The position numbers and the translations under genes are program-made. Under the pieces are notes generated by a model. That model was not told the origin of the DNA and did no database searches. It saw only the letters and a list, made by a program, of their open reading frames with translations. DNA of 64,000 bases from Jannaschia faecimaris (GTDB lineage Bacteria > Pseudomonadota > Alphaproteobacteria > Rhodobacterales > Rhodobacteraceae), in contig NZ_FNPX01000013.1 of the NCBI RefSeq assembly GCF_900107415.1, forward strand, positions 1-64,000, read 5' to 3'. Shown piece by piece: positions 41,601 to 50,040 of the stretch; the first letter of the stretch is position 1, and each line of letters opens with the position of its first letter.

Positions 41601-42032
41601 ATGGAAACACTTTTCACCCCCGTGCAATCGCTTCTGGGCGGTGCCCTGATCGGGCTCGCGGCTGTTATGCTGATGGGATTGATGGGCCGCATCATGGGCG
41701 CGACAGGCATTCTTGCCGGGATCGTGGCACCAAGCAATCGCTCTGAATGGACCTGGCGCACGGTGCTTTTGATCGGGATGGTCAGCGGGCCTGCCGCCGT
41801 TCTCTTGATGACGGGGGCAATGCCGCCAGTTCAGGTACCTGTCACCACGCCTATGCTGATCCTCGGCGGGTTGACCGTCGGAATCGGCGTCACCTTCGGA
41901 TCGGGCTGCACCTCCGGGCATGGCGTCTGCGGCATGGCGCGCCTGTCGCCCCGGTCGATCGTCGCGACGGTCACCTTCATGATTGCAACCGCGGTCACGG
42001 TCTATGTGATCCGCCACGTGATTGCGGGGTGA
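41601..42032 (+). CDS. YeeE/YedE family thiosulfate/sulfur transporter, first half
   Basis: The 143-residue membrane protein has four helices and the YeeE/YedE signature GIGVTFGSGCTSGHGVCGMA with a conserved Cys-containing SGCTSGHG loop. YeeE-type proteins carry thiosulfate or other sulfur species. Two half-size proteins in tandem (this and the next) replace one full-length YeeE. It starts directly after the leader ORF. Confidence 0.88.
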   Translation: METLFTPVQSLLGGALIGLAAVMLMGLMGRIMGATGILAGIVAPSNRSEWTWRTVLLIGMVSGPAAVLLMTGAMPPVQVPVTTPMLILGGLTVGIGVTFGSGCTSGHGVCGMARLSPRSIVATVTFMIATAVTVYVIRHVIAG

Positions 42033-42036
42033 TCGG

Positions 42037-42471
42037 ATGAGACTGATCGCAAGCTACATTGTCGGCCTCGTCTTTGGCGTCGGCATTTCCCTTTCAGGGA
42101 TGGCGAACCCGGCGAAGGTTCTGAATTTTTTCGACATCTTCGGCAGTTGGGATCCTAGCCTTGCCTTCGTTATGGGCAGCGCGCTGATCGTAACGGCCAT
42201 CGGTTACCGGTTTGTATTGCGCGCCAACAGGCCGCTGCTGGCAACCCGGTTTCTTGTTCCGACCCGCACCGATCTGGATGCACGTCTGATCGGTGGCTCG
42301 GCGCTATTCGGCGTCGGCTGGGGCATCGCGGGCTTCTGCCCCGGTGGAGCGCTTCCGGCGCTTGGAACCGGTACCCCTGCGGTTTTCATCTTCGTCGCCG
42401 CCGTCATCGCGGGCATCTGGATTGCCCGCGCCCTTCAACGCCTGACCGCTCCGCACGCGGCGGACGTCTGA
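42037..42471 (+). CDS. YeeE/YedE family sulfur transporter, second half
   Basis: The 144-residue protein has four helices with GISLSGMANPAKVLNFFDIF and GWGIAGFCPGGALPALGTGT, the second-half signature of YeeE/YedE with its Cys (GFCPGG). The ATG at 42037 is taken over one 5 codons earlier because it is the usual start (MRLIASYIVGLVFG). It pairs with the preceding protein. Confidence 0.88.
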   Translation: MRLIASYIVGLVFGVGISLSGMANPAKVLNFFDIFGSWDPSLAFVMGSALIVTAIGYRFVLRANRPLLATRFLVPTRTDLDARLIGGSALFGVGWGIAGFCPGGALPALGTGTPAVFIFVAAVIAGIWIARALQRLTAPHAADV

Positions 42472-42482
42472 GAGGAGGAACC

Positions 42483-43367
42483 ATGACCAACTATCCCGTG
42501 AATATGGATGTCCGTCCCGATGTTTCGGCCCATTTCGACCCGGCGACCAACACGATCAGCTATATCGTGAAGGACCCAGACAGCACGCATTGCGCCGTCA
42601 TCGACAGCGTCATGGACATCGACTACGCTGCGGGGCGGATCACGCAGGGCCACGCAGACGCCCTGATCGAAGAAATCCGCAGTCGAGGCCTGACGCTGGA
42701 CTGGATCATCGAGACGCATGTCCACGCCGACCACCTTTCGGCCGCGCCCTATATTCAGGAGCAACTGGGCGGCAAGATCGGCATCGGGGCCGATATCGTC
42801 ACCGTGCAGGAAACCTTCGGCAAGGTTTTCAACGAGGGGACCGAGTTTCAGCGCGACGGCAGCCAGTTCGACCGGTTGTTCCGCGACGGCGACACCTATG
42901 AAGTTGGCGGTATGGCCTGCCTTGCGATGCACACGCCAGGCCACACGCCCGCCTGCATGACGCACGTGATGGGCGATGCGGCCTTCGTAGGTGACACGCT
43001 CTTCATGCCCGACGGAGGCTCGGCCCGCGCTGATTTTCCGGGCGGGGATGCCGGTGTGCTCTACGACAGCATCCAGAAGGTACTGGCCCTTCCGGACGCG
43101 ATGCGCCTGTTCATGTGCCACGATTACGGTCCCAACGGACGCGACATCGCGTGGGAGACGACGGTCGGCGAAGAAAAGGCGAACAATATCCATGTCGGCG
43201 GTGGGACGACCCGCGAAGCCTTCGTCAAGATGCGCACCGAGCGCGACAAGACGTTGGACGTGCCCAAGCTGATCCTGCCGTCATTGCAGGTGAACATGCG
43301 GGCCGGCGAACTGCCGCGCGATCCTGACGGACACCCGGTGCTTAAGGTTCCTGTCAACGGTATCTGA
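42483..43367 (+). CDS. persulfide dioxygenase-like MBL-fold protein (ETHE1/Blh type)
   Basis: The 294-residue protein is a metallo-beta-lactamase-fold enzyme with THVHADHLSAA (His79, His81, Asp83, His84), HTPGHTPACMTH and VGDTLFMPDGGSARADFPGG. This combination marks ETHE1/Blh-type persulfide dioxygenases, which oxidise glutathione persulfide to sulfite with a single Fe. AGGAGG precedes the ATG. It sits between the YeeE pair and the SQR fusion, consistent with sulfide oxidation. Confidence 0.9.
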   Translation: MTNYPVNMDVRPDVSAHFDPATNTISYIVKDPDSTHCAVIDSVMDIDYAAGRITQGHADALIEEIRSRGLTLDWIIETHVHADHLSAAPYIQEQLGGKIGIGADIVTVQETFGKVFNEGTEFQRDGSQFDRLFRDGDTYEVGGMACLAMHTPGHTPACMTHVMGDAAFVGDTLFMPDGGSARADFPGGDAGVLYDSIQKVLALPDAMRLFMCHDYGPNGRDIAWETTVGEEKANNIHVGGGTTREAFVKMRTERDKTLDVPKLILPSLQVNMRAGELPRDPDGHPVLKVPVNGI

Positions 43368-43377
43368 AGGAAAGCTC

Positions 43378-45051
43378 ATGGAGTTCCGCAAACTCACCTC
43401 CGGCCTCACCGTCAGCCCGCAAATCGCGCCGGGCGACATGAAGGCCATTGCTGCCGCCGGATACCGCGCGATCATCTGCAACCGGCCCGATGGGGAGGGG
43501 CCGGATCAGCCGTCGTTCGCCGAGATCGAGGCCGCCGCCCGCAAAGAGGGGCTGGAGGCCCGCTACCTGCCCATCGAAACAGGCAAAGTGACCGACACCG
43601 ATACGCAGGAATTTGACCGCGCACTGACCGAATTACCCGGCCCGGTGTTGGCCTTCTGCCGGACAGGAACTCGATCGGCGACGCTCTGGTCGCTGTCGCA
43701 GGCCGACCGGTTGGACGTGGCCGAGATTTTGGCGACCAGCAAGGCGGCGGGCTATGACATGGGCGGCGTCGTGCGCCGTATTGCCAACGGCGGGCGCACC
43801 CCGACGGAACAGGCCGATGCAACCTTTGAAATCGTAATCGTCGGCGGCGGGGCAGCCGGTATCGCCGTCGCGGCCAGTTTGCGCAAGCGCCTGCCCCGCG
43901 TCGAGATCGCGATCATCGACCCTGCCGACACGCACTATTACCAACCCGGCTGGACCATGGTCGGGGGCGGTATATTCGACGCGGCGGAGACCGCCCGGAC
44001 GATGGGCTCGCTCATCCCCAAGGACGTTCGCTGGATAAAGGCCGCCGTTGCCGCGTTCGAGCCGGACGCGGACGTGATCATCCTCGATGGGTGCCGCGTG
44101 GTGCGATACGATCGCCTGATCGTATGTCCGGGGCTTAAACTCGACTGGCACGCGGTTGACGGATTGGTCGAGACGCTGGGCCGCAATGGCGTGACGTCAA
44201 ACTATCGCTATGATCTTGCACCCTACACTTGGGAGCTTGTCCAGGGTTTGAGCAAGGGGCGGGCCGTGTTCACGCAGCCGCCGATGCCGATCAAATGCGC
44301 GGGTGCGCCCCAAAAGGCAATTTACCTGTCTGCCGACGCGTGGAAACGGCGCGGCGTCCTTGGCGATATCGACATCCATTTCGCCAACGCGGGCGGGGTG
44401 CTGTTCGGGGTGAAGGATTATGTCCCTGCCCTGATGGAATACATTGATCTGTACGGCGTGGCCCTCGACTTTCATCACAACCTGATTTCCGTCGACGGGC
44501 CCGCAAAGATTGCGACCTTCCAAGTGTCGCACCCTGACACTCGACCCGAGCGGGTGGAGATGCCGTTCGACATGCTGCACGTCTGCCCGCCCCAGACCGC
44601 CCCAGATTTTATACGGGTTTCACCGCTGGCGGACGATGCGGGCTGGGTCACAGTCGATCAGGCAACGCTGCGCCATACCAGGTGGGACAACATCTGGTCG
44701 CTGGGCGATGTCATGAATGCGCCCAACGCCAAGACCGCGGCGGCGGCCCGGATGCAGGCCCCGGTCGTGGCCGCAAACATCACGGCCGACATCCGCGGAC
44801 GCGCCCCGGTGGCACAGTACAACGGTTACGGATCCTGTCCGCTGACGGTGGAGCGGGGAAAGGTTGTCTTGGCCGAGTTCGGATACGGTGGCACTCTGCT
44901 GCCCAGCTTCCCTAAGATGCTGATCGATGGAACCCGGCCCAGCCGCGCGGCATGGCTGTTAAAGGAAAAGATCCTGCCGCCGTTTTATTGGCAAGGCATG
45001 CTCAGGGGACATGAATGGCTGGTCCGGCCCGAAACGATCACAACCGACTGA
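43378..45051 (+). CDS. rhodanese-like/DUF442 - sulfide:quinone oxidoreductase fusion
   Basis: The 557-residue protein joins an N-terminal DUF442 (Blh phosphatase/rhodanese-like) domain (about 1-140; Cys94 in AFCRTGTRSA) to a type II-like sulfide:quinone oxidoreductase (about 150-557). The SQR part has VIVGGGAAGIAVAAS (FAD), TQPPMPIKCAGAPQKA with Cys307, and DMLHVCPPQTAP with Cys403, the two redox-active Cys positions. It would oxidise sulfide to persulfide and pass it to an acceptor, with the rhodanese-like domain perhaps taking the sulfane sulfur. The persulfide dioxygenase gene lies 10 bases upstream. Confidence 0.88.
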   Translation: MEFRKLTSGLTVSPQIAPGDMKAIAAAGYRAIICNRPDGEGPDQPSFAEIEAAARKEGLEARYLPIETGKVTDTDTQEFDRALTELPGPVLAFCRTGTRSATLWSLSQADRLDVAEILATSKAAGYDMGGVVRRIANGGRTPTEQADATFEIVIVGGGAAGIAVAASLRKRLPRVEIAIIDPADTHYYQPGWTMVGGGIFDAAETARTMGSLIPKDVRWIKAAVAAFEPDADVIILDGCRVVRYDRLIVCPGLKLDWHAVDGLVETLGRNGVTSNYRYDLAPYTWELVQGLSKGRAVFTQPPMPIKCAGAPQKAIYLSADAWKRRGVLGDIDIHFANAGGVLFGVKDYVPALMEYIDLYGVALDFHHNLISVDGPAKIATFQVSHPDTRPERVEMPFDMLHVCPPQTAPDFIRVSPLADDAGWVTVDQATLRHTRWDNIWSLGDVMNAPNAKTAAAARMQAPVVAANITADIRGRAPVAQYNGYGSCPLTVERGKVVLAEFGYGGTLLPSFPKMLIDGTRPSRAAWLLKEKILPPFYWQGMLRGHEWLVRPETITTD

Positions 45052-45270
45052 TCCGTCTGTCCCCATCGCAACCGGGGCCAATCCTTGATGCGCGTGGCCC
45101 TTGCCGACCCGTTATGGTGCGGGCCTGACCGCGGCAAGCACCGGGGTAAAACCTGCGCTGGAAACGCGACGGTCCCGAGGTTTGGACCACAAATCGTTGA
45201 AGTATTTTGATGAGCGACACATCGGGGCGACATGACCCATTCGGAATGACTCACGATCGCGCCGTAGCCC

Positions 45271-45921
45271 TCAGGTCTGCGGGGATGGTGACGCAAAGAC
45301 TTTGCCGATCACGATTTCGGCAGCCAAAAAATTGATAGCCCATGAAAAAATCATCATGCCATCCCTGACCGGTCCCAAAAGCTCCGTCCCGGACGCGATC
45401 ATCCAGCAGATGCCAAGAACCGTTTGCGTCGAGGCCCCCTGAGCGATTGCATAGGCGCGCAGCATGGCGGCGCGATGCCCTGTGACGTTCCGGACCCTGA
45501 TGGCCAGAAAGGCCCAGGCGATCAGCCCGACCATCGAAAGGCTCAGTATGATCCGAGTGCGATAGAGCCATTCACCCTGAAGCTCGGTCGGGAGCGCATA
45601 GGCGTGGGTCATCCACAGCCCGGTCAAGCCACTGACGCAACCGGCGCTGGCGATTACGCGCCCGACCGCGCGGTGCAATGCCGGATGATGGTGCCTGAGA
45701 CTCGGCAGGAATTGCAGCCCGCCGACGATGCAAAACAGGAAACTGCTCAGAATGTGCAACACGACGGGGAGCGGGGCGGCGACGGCGCGCGGATTTGGCG
45801 GTGCGATCGACGGGCCGCCAAACAGTTCGACGACGCGAAACAACCCGCCGAAAGTCGGAATAAAACTATACACGAGAATGAACGCGAGCAGAGCCCATTC
45901 GCGCCGGGTTACGACTGTCAT
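45271..45921 (-). CDS. DUF2306 membrane protein
   Basis: The 216-residue protein has six to seven membrane helices. The segments LPVVLHILSSFLFCIVGGLQ, HRAVGRVIASAGCVSGLTGL and GHRAAMLRAYAIAQGASTQT are typical of DUF2306, a family of unknown function with conserved His that may bind haem or a metal. It stands alone, converging on the sulfur operon. Confidence 0.82.
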   Translation of the reverse strand: MTVVTRREWALLAFILVYSFIPTFGGLFRVVELFGGPSIAPPNPRAVAAPLPVVLHILSSFLFCIVGGLQFLPSLRHHHPALHRAVGRVIASAGCVSGLTGLWMTHAYALPTELQGEWLYRTRIILSLSMVGLIAWAFLAIRVRNVTGHRAAMLRAYAIAQGASTQTVLGICWMIASGTELLGPVRDGMMIFSWAINFLAAEIVIGKVFASPSPQT

Positions 45922-46336
45922 GGAAAGCCTCTCGCCTGAAATATGCGCAAATACCTCGTGCGTCAGGCGTCAGATACCCATGCCCCGCAGAGTGATTAAT
46001 CCCCGAAAGTCGTTCACTCGCCATGCGCTTACGCATGGCCGGAATCAGACGGCCCAGGTCCGGCTTTCGCACGTCCATATCCAGGAGCGAGCAGCTCTTA
46101 TATCGGGGCTTGTCAATGCGACCCCCGCATTCGTCGCACCGGGTTCGAGAGTAGAGGGTGGACTGTTCGAAGGGTCAGTCCGTTTTCCCGATACGACTCT
46201 TGCTGGAGAGGCATTCAGAACACACCTGCCAGCGCCAGAAATCATCGTTTGCCTGAATCTAATACCTCGATGGACCGGCGACCGGCCATGCGGTACCATT
46301 TTGGAAAAATGACCACACTTGAGGCCTTCCAATCCC
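45922..46336. other. 415-bp stretch without a recognisable gene
   Basis: This region lies between the divergent DUF2306 and NqrM-like genes. Open frames on both strands give products unlike known families. It must hold both promoters. No palindrome, FNR box or hairpin with a T run was seen. Confidence 0.45.
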
Positions 46337-46510
46337 ATGGAGCTGATCCTGTCCATCTGCATATTCACCCTCGTGTTCGGGGGCTTGGCGCTTGGACTTG
46401 TGCTGACGGGGCGACCGCCCCGGACGGCGTGCGAGGGTGTGTCCTGCATCGGCGGAGGGAGATGCGATGTCTGTCCGCGCCGCCTCCAAACCGCGAATTC
46501 CGATGACTGA
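46337..46510 (+). CDS. NqrM-like small Cys-rich membrane protein
   Basis: The 57-residue protein has one membrane helix (about 3-23) followed by a cysteine cluster, Cys32, Cys37, Cys43 and Cys46 (TACEGVSCIGGGRCDVCP). This matches the layout of NqrM/DUF539 proteins, which deliver iron to the Na-NQR or Rnf-type complex, with one TM and a Cys-rich tail. Its ribosome binding site is weak, and its 3' end overlaps the CBS gene by 44 bases in another frame. No nqr genes are in the window. Confidence 0.6.
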   Translation: MELILSICIFTLVFGGLALGLVLTGRPPRTACEGVSCIGGGRCDVCPRRLQTANSDD

Positions 46511-46895
46511 CGGGCGCATCTCATCCGTTATGCGGACCAACGTCCTTCGACTGTCTGCTGATACCCCGATCCGCACGGCCACAGCGCGCCTTCTTGATCA
46601 GCGGCAGTCAGCGGCACCCGTCCTTGACGCCGCGGGGCGGCTGATCGGGATCCTGACCGAGAAGGATTGTTTTCGCCCCGCGCTGAACGCCAGCTACTAT
46701 CAACAATGGAGCGGAACGGTCGCGGACGCGATGAGCACGTATGTGTCCACGATGGACCACGATACCGATATCGTGGCGGCCGCGAATATCTTTCTGGACC
46801 GACCGTTTCGCCGCTACCCGGTGGTCCAGGATGGAGAACTTGTCGGGATGCTCGACCGTGCGGACCTGTTGCAGGTCTTCCTCGAATACGGCTGA
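46467..46895 (+). CDS. CBS domain protein
   Basis: The 142-residue protein consists of a CBS pair: SSVMRTNVLRLSADTPIRTA, then APVLDAAGRLIGILTEKDCF, and VADAMSTYVSTMDHDTDIVA with RYPVVQDGELVGMLDRADLL. CBS pairs bind adenine nucleotides and act as sensors. The ATG at 46467 has GGAGGGAG upstream; a second Met at 46503 is an alternative that would nearly avoid the overlap. Partner unknown. Confidence 0.85.
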   Translation: MSVRAASKPRIPMTDGRISSVMRTNVLRLSADTPIRTATARLLDQRQSAAPVLDAAGRLIGILTEKDCFRPALNASYYQQWSGTVADAMSTYVSTMDHDTDIVAAANIFLDRPFRRYPVVQDGELVGMLDRADLLQVFLEYG

Positions 46896-47027
46896 CGCGG
46901 CACGATCCAGCTCAGCAGGAGCGGCGCAGTCAGCCCGCCAATATGCGATATCCGTTCGGCAATCGCATTCCCGAAACGAGTATAACTATCGCGACCGCCA
47001 GAACGTAGACGGCGAAACCGGTCACAG

Positions 47028-47744
47028 TCAGCGAGCGGCGCGCCCCGACAGTGTTTCGACGGTGGCGTCAAAATGAGACTTGGTCAGGTCGAGAGCGCGC
47101 TCCACGTCGCGCGCCAACACCGCGTCGGCGATGGCGGCGTGTTCGGCCCTGAGATCTCGCGCGCCGCGCCGCCGGTCAAGCGCGGCCCGGCGATAGCGTT
47201 CGCATTGATCGTGCAGTCTCTTGCGCACCCGAAGGAGCCAGTCCGACCCGCATGCCGCGACCATTGCAAGGTGGAACATCTCGTTCATTCCCTCCCAAGC
47301 GTCGATGGAGGCCCCCCCATCGGACATCAGCGTCGTGTCTGCCTTGGCCATCCGATAGGCCGCCGAGACGACCCCCGCCTCCCACAGGTCGTCGCCGTTG
47401 GTGATCGACAGGCGGAGGGCTTGGGTCTCAAGCGCAGTTCGCGCGATATTGAGATCGATGAATTCGGCGGCATCGAGCGATGCGACGGAAAACCCCCGGT
47501 TGCCCGATGCCGCTACCAGACCGTCAGCCGACAACCTTTGGAGCGCTTCGCGCAAGGGGGTCGGCCCGACACCGTAGAGGGCCTTGAGCCGTTCAATCCG
47601 CAATCGTTCGCCCGGACCGCGCAGGCCACGGATGATGTCCACCCGCAGCGCATCGTAGGCCGCGTCTGTTAGCGTCCCGCCACCTTCACGCGAGAGCGAG
47701 GTGGCGCGGGCATCTGACACGCTGGGTGCATGATCTTGCAGCAC
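47028..47744 (-). CDS. GntR family regulator (FadR/FCD subfamily)
   Basis: The product has 238 residues from a GTG at 47744 that follows GAAAGG by 7 bases; a TTG five codons earlier is possible. It has a GntR winged helix (about 20-85, DAAYDALRVDIIRGLRGPGE, PTPLREALQRLSADGLV) and an FCD effector domain (about 95-225) with the metal-site Asp/His pattern. It is divergent from the FAH-family gene, with a 25-bp palindrome between them, so it probably regulates that gene. Confidence 0.9.
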   Translation of the reverse strand: MLQDHAPSVSDARATSLSREGGGTLTDAAYDALRVDIIRGLRGPGERLRIERLKALYGVGPTPLREALQRLSADGLVAASGNRGFSVASLDAAEFIDLNIARTALETQALRLSITNGDDLWEAGVVSAAYRMAKADTTLMSDGGASIDAWEGMNEMFHLAMVAACGSDWLLRVRKRLHDQCERYRRAALDRRRGARDLRAEHAAIADAVLARDVERALDLTKSHFDATVETLSGRAAR

Positions 47745-47821
47745 TGACCGACCTTTCAAGATTTAATCGCTTACGGTGCCCTGAAAATATGGTGGGCCAA
47801 AGGCATTTGACAGTCCTTTCT

Positions 47822-47846
47822 ATCGATGAAACGCCATTTCATCGAT
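47822..47846. promoter_or_regulatory. 25-bp palindromic operator between gntR and FAH-family gene
   Basis: Perfect 10-bp arms ATCGATGAAA and TTTCATCGAT with a 5-base spacer end 21 bases before the FAH-family start codon. The shape and position suit a GntR dimer site that would block this promoter. Confidence 0.75.
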
Positions 47847-47867
47847 TAAATTTGGGGAATCAATGAA

Positions 47868-48737
47868 ATGAAATTGGTTACATTCGAGATTGGCGGTAAA
47901 GTCTGTGCGGGATTCCTGGACGGTGATGCCGTGGTGACCTGCGCGTCCGGACCTGATGCAGGCAATGCGGTACGCGATCTGGTATCCGGTGCGTCAGGAT
48001 CCCTGGCCGACTGGAAGGCCAAGGCCGATGCGCGCCATCCGGTGTCCGATGTCCAACTGCTTGCCCCCATCCCCGAACCCCGTCGCGACATCTTTTGCGT
48101 CGGCAAGAACTACCGTGCTCACGCCGCGGAGTTTCACTCCTCGGGCTTCGACACGACCGCCAAGGCAGCGGTGCCGAGCGACCCGGTCGTCTTCACCAAG
48201 GCAACGACAACGGTTGTGGGCCCGGATGCGGAGGTCAGAGGCTCACTCGATACGACCGGAACCGTTGATTACGAGGGCGAATTGGGCGTGGTGATCGGGA
48301 CGCGTGCCTTCCAAGTATCGCGCGACGCGGCGATGGATTGTATCTTTGGATACGTCATCATCAACGATGTCACATCGCGGGAGCTGCAACAAAAGCACAA
48401 CCAATGGGTTATCGGCAAAGGAATCGACACCTTTTGCCCCATGGGCCCCTGGCTCGTGACAGCCGACGAAGCAGGCGACCCGCGCGCTATGCAGTTGGAG
48501 ACCACGATCAACACCGAAGTCCGTCAAAAGGCCAGTGTCGCGGACCTGATTTTCGACATCCCGACGCTCATCTCGACCATCAGCCAGACAATGACTCTCT
48601 TGCCGGGCGACATCATTGCAACCGGCACCCCGGAAGGTGTGGGCATCGGTTTTAAGCCTCCGAGATACCTGATCGCAGGGGACATCATGGAGGTCAGCAT
48701 CAGCGGTCTGGGCAGGCTTACGAACCGGATTGTCTGA
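47868..48737 (+). CDS. fumarylacetoacetate hydrolase (FAH) family protein
   Basis: The 289-residue protein has the FAH fold: an N-terminal SH3-like part (MKLVTFEIGGKVCAGFLDGD), then DIFCVGKNYRAHAAEF, YEGELGVVIG (metal-binding Glu pair), TSRELQQKHNQWVIGKGIDT and GDIIATGTPEGVGIGF. Members are acylpyruvate hydrolases, 2-keto-4-pentenoate-type hydratases or sugar acid dehydratase/isomerase enzymes acting on 2-oxo acids. With a divergent GntR and a hexuronate cluster nearby, a sugar-acid substrate is possible, but the sequence does not fix it. Confidence 0.88.
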   Translation: MKLVTFEIGGKVCAGFLDGDAVVTCASGPDAGNAVRDLVSGASGSLADWKAKADARHPVSDVQLLAPIPEPRRDIFCVGKNYRAHAAEFHSSGFDTTAKAAVPSDPVVFTKATTTVVGPDAEVRGSLDTTGTVDYEGELGVVIGTRAFQVSRDAAMDCIFGYVIINDVTSRELQQKHNQWVIGKGIDTFCPMGPWLVTADEAGDPRAMQLETTINTEVRQKASVADLIFDIPTLISTISQTMTLLPGDIIATGTPEGVGIGFKPPRYLIAGDIMEVSISGLGRLTNRIV

Positions 48738-48867
48738 CCGGAAGACGGGCGTCCGGCGTATCGAAATCATCAACCCGTGCCGGTCGGCGGTATTGCCGTC
48801 ACAGATCGTCCGTTGGAGCGGCCTTGCGTGTTGGCGGGACGCGGCGCACTCAACATCGCGGTCGGGC

Positions 48868-50040
48868 CTAGGTGTAGGCCAGACCGCGCATGACTCCACG
48901 CAACTCCGCAAGGCCACGCAGACGACCGACAAGCGGATAGCCCGGAATCATCTCGCGCACCTGATCCGAGAGCATGTGGTGACCGTGATCCGGGCGGAAC
49001 GGGATCGCGTGGTCGCCGCGCCCGGCATCCAAGCGGCGCGCCTCCTCGGTCATCAGGACCTTGATCAGGCTGACCATATCGGTGTCGCCGTCCAAATGCG
49101 CGGCCTCCTCGAAGGAGCCGTCGGCTTCCTTGCGCACGTTGCGCAGGTGGGCGAAGTGAATATGATCAGCCACCTTCGCCGCGATTGCCGTCACGTCATT
49201 GGCAGGATTGGCCCCAAGCGAGCCGGAACACAGCGTGATCCCATTGGCCGGGCTGTCATACGCGCGCAGCACCCATTCCAGGTCGTCACCATTCGACACG
49301 ATCCGGGGTAGCCCCATGATGTCACGCGGCGGGTCGTCGGGATGGACGCAGAGCCGGATGCCCAGATTTTCGGCCGTTGGTACGACTTCTTCCAGAAACC
49401 GCTTGTAGTTCGCTCGCAATCCATCACGGCCGATCCCGTCATACCCCCCGATTGCTGTCTTCAGCCCTGCCACGTCGTAGCGATCGAATGCACCGGGCAT
49501 CCCGGCCATGATCGCCGCCAGAAGGCCGTCCCGGTCCGCTTGCGTGGCCTGTTGAAACCAGTTGGCGGCGTTGGTCAGCACACCCTCGGGGTAATCGCCC
49601 TCGGCATCGCGCCGCCCCAGCATGTGGATCTCGAATGCCGCCATCCGCGTCGCATCGAATCGCAGACAAGTTGCGCCGCCGTCCACGGGCGCGGTCAGGT
49701 CCGTCCGGGTCCAGTCCAGCAGAGGCATGAAATTATAGCAGATGGTCGTCACGCCCTCGGCGGCCAGGTGCACCATCGACTGGCGATAGTTGGCGAACAG
49801 ACCCGACAGATCGCCTTCACCGCGCTTGATCCGTTCATGCACCGGCAGGCTTTCCACCACGACCCAGTCGAAACCGGCCTGCGTGATCCGCGCCCTGCGG
49901 TCGGCAATCGCCGCGCGCGACCACACCTCGCCGTATGGAATACCGTGAAGCGCAGTCACGATGCCGCGCGCGCCCGTCTGGGCAACCTCGGCAAGGGTGA
50001 TGCTGTCGAATTCGCCGTACCAGCGCCAGCTCTCGATCAT
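48868..50040 (-). CDS. uxuA: mannonate dehydratase
   Basis: The 390-residue TIM-barrel enzyme dehydrates D-mannonate to 2-keto-3-deoxygluconate. Signatures include MIESWRWYGEFDSITLAEVA, ALHGIPYGEVW, CVHPDDPPRDIMGLPRI (metal His) and HFAHLRNVRKEADGSF; the C-terminal HAIPFRPDHGHHML is typical. The ATG overlaps the uxuB stop as ATGA. It is the last gene of the minus-strand hexuronate operon. Confidence 0.95.
   Translation of the reverse strand: MIESWRWYGEFDSITLAEVAQTGARGIVTALHGIPYGEVWSRAAIADRRARITQAGFDWVVVESLPVHERIKRGEGDLSGLFANYRQSMVHLAAEGVTTICYNFMPLLDWTRTDLTAPVDGGATCLRFDATRMAAFEIHMLGRRDAEGDYPEGVLTNAANWFQQATQADRDGLLAAIMAGMPGAFDRYDVAGLKTAIGGYDGIGRDGLRANYKRFLEEVVPTAENLGIRLCVHPDDPPRDIMGLPRIVSNGDDLEWVLRAYDSPANGITLCSGSLGANPANDVTAIAAKVADHIHFAHLRNVRKEADGSFEEAAHLDGDTDMVSLIKVLMTEEARRLDAGRGDHAIPFRPDHGHHMLSDQVREMIPGYPLVGRLRGLAELRGVMRGLAYT

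Noticed and set aside
46930-47025. A 31-aa single-helix protein on the minus strand after the GntR gene (GTG start, TGFAVYVLAVAIVILVSGMR)
   Set aside because: Convincing hydrophobic helix, but no ribosome binding site, no recognised family and an uncertain start; kept only as a lead.
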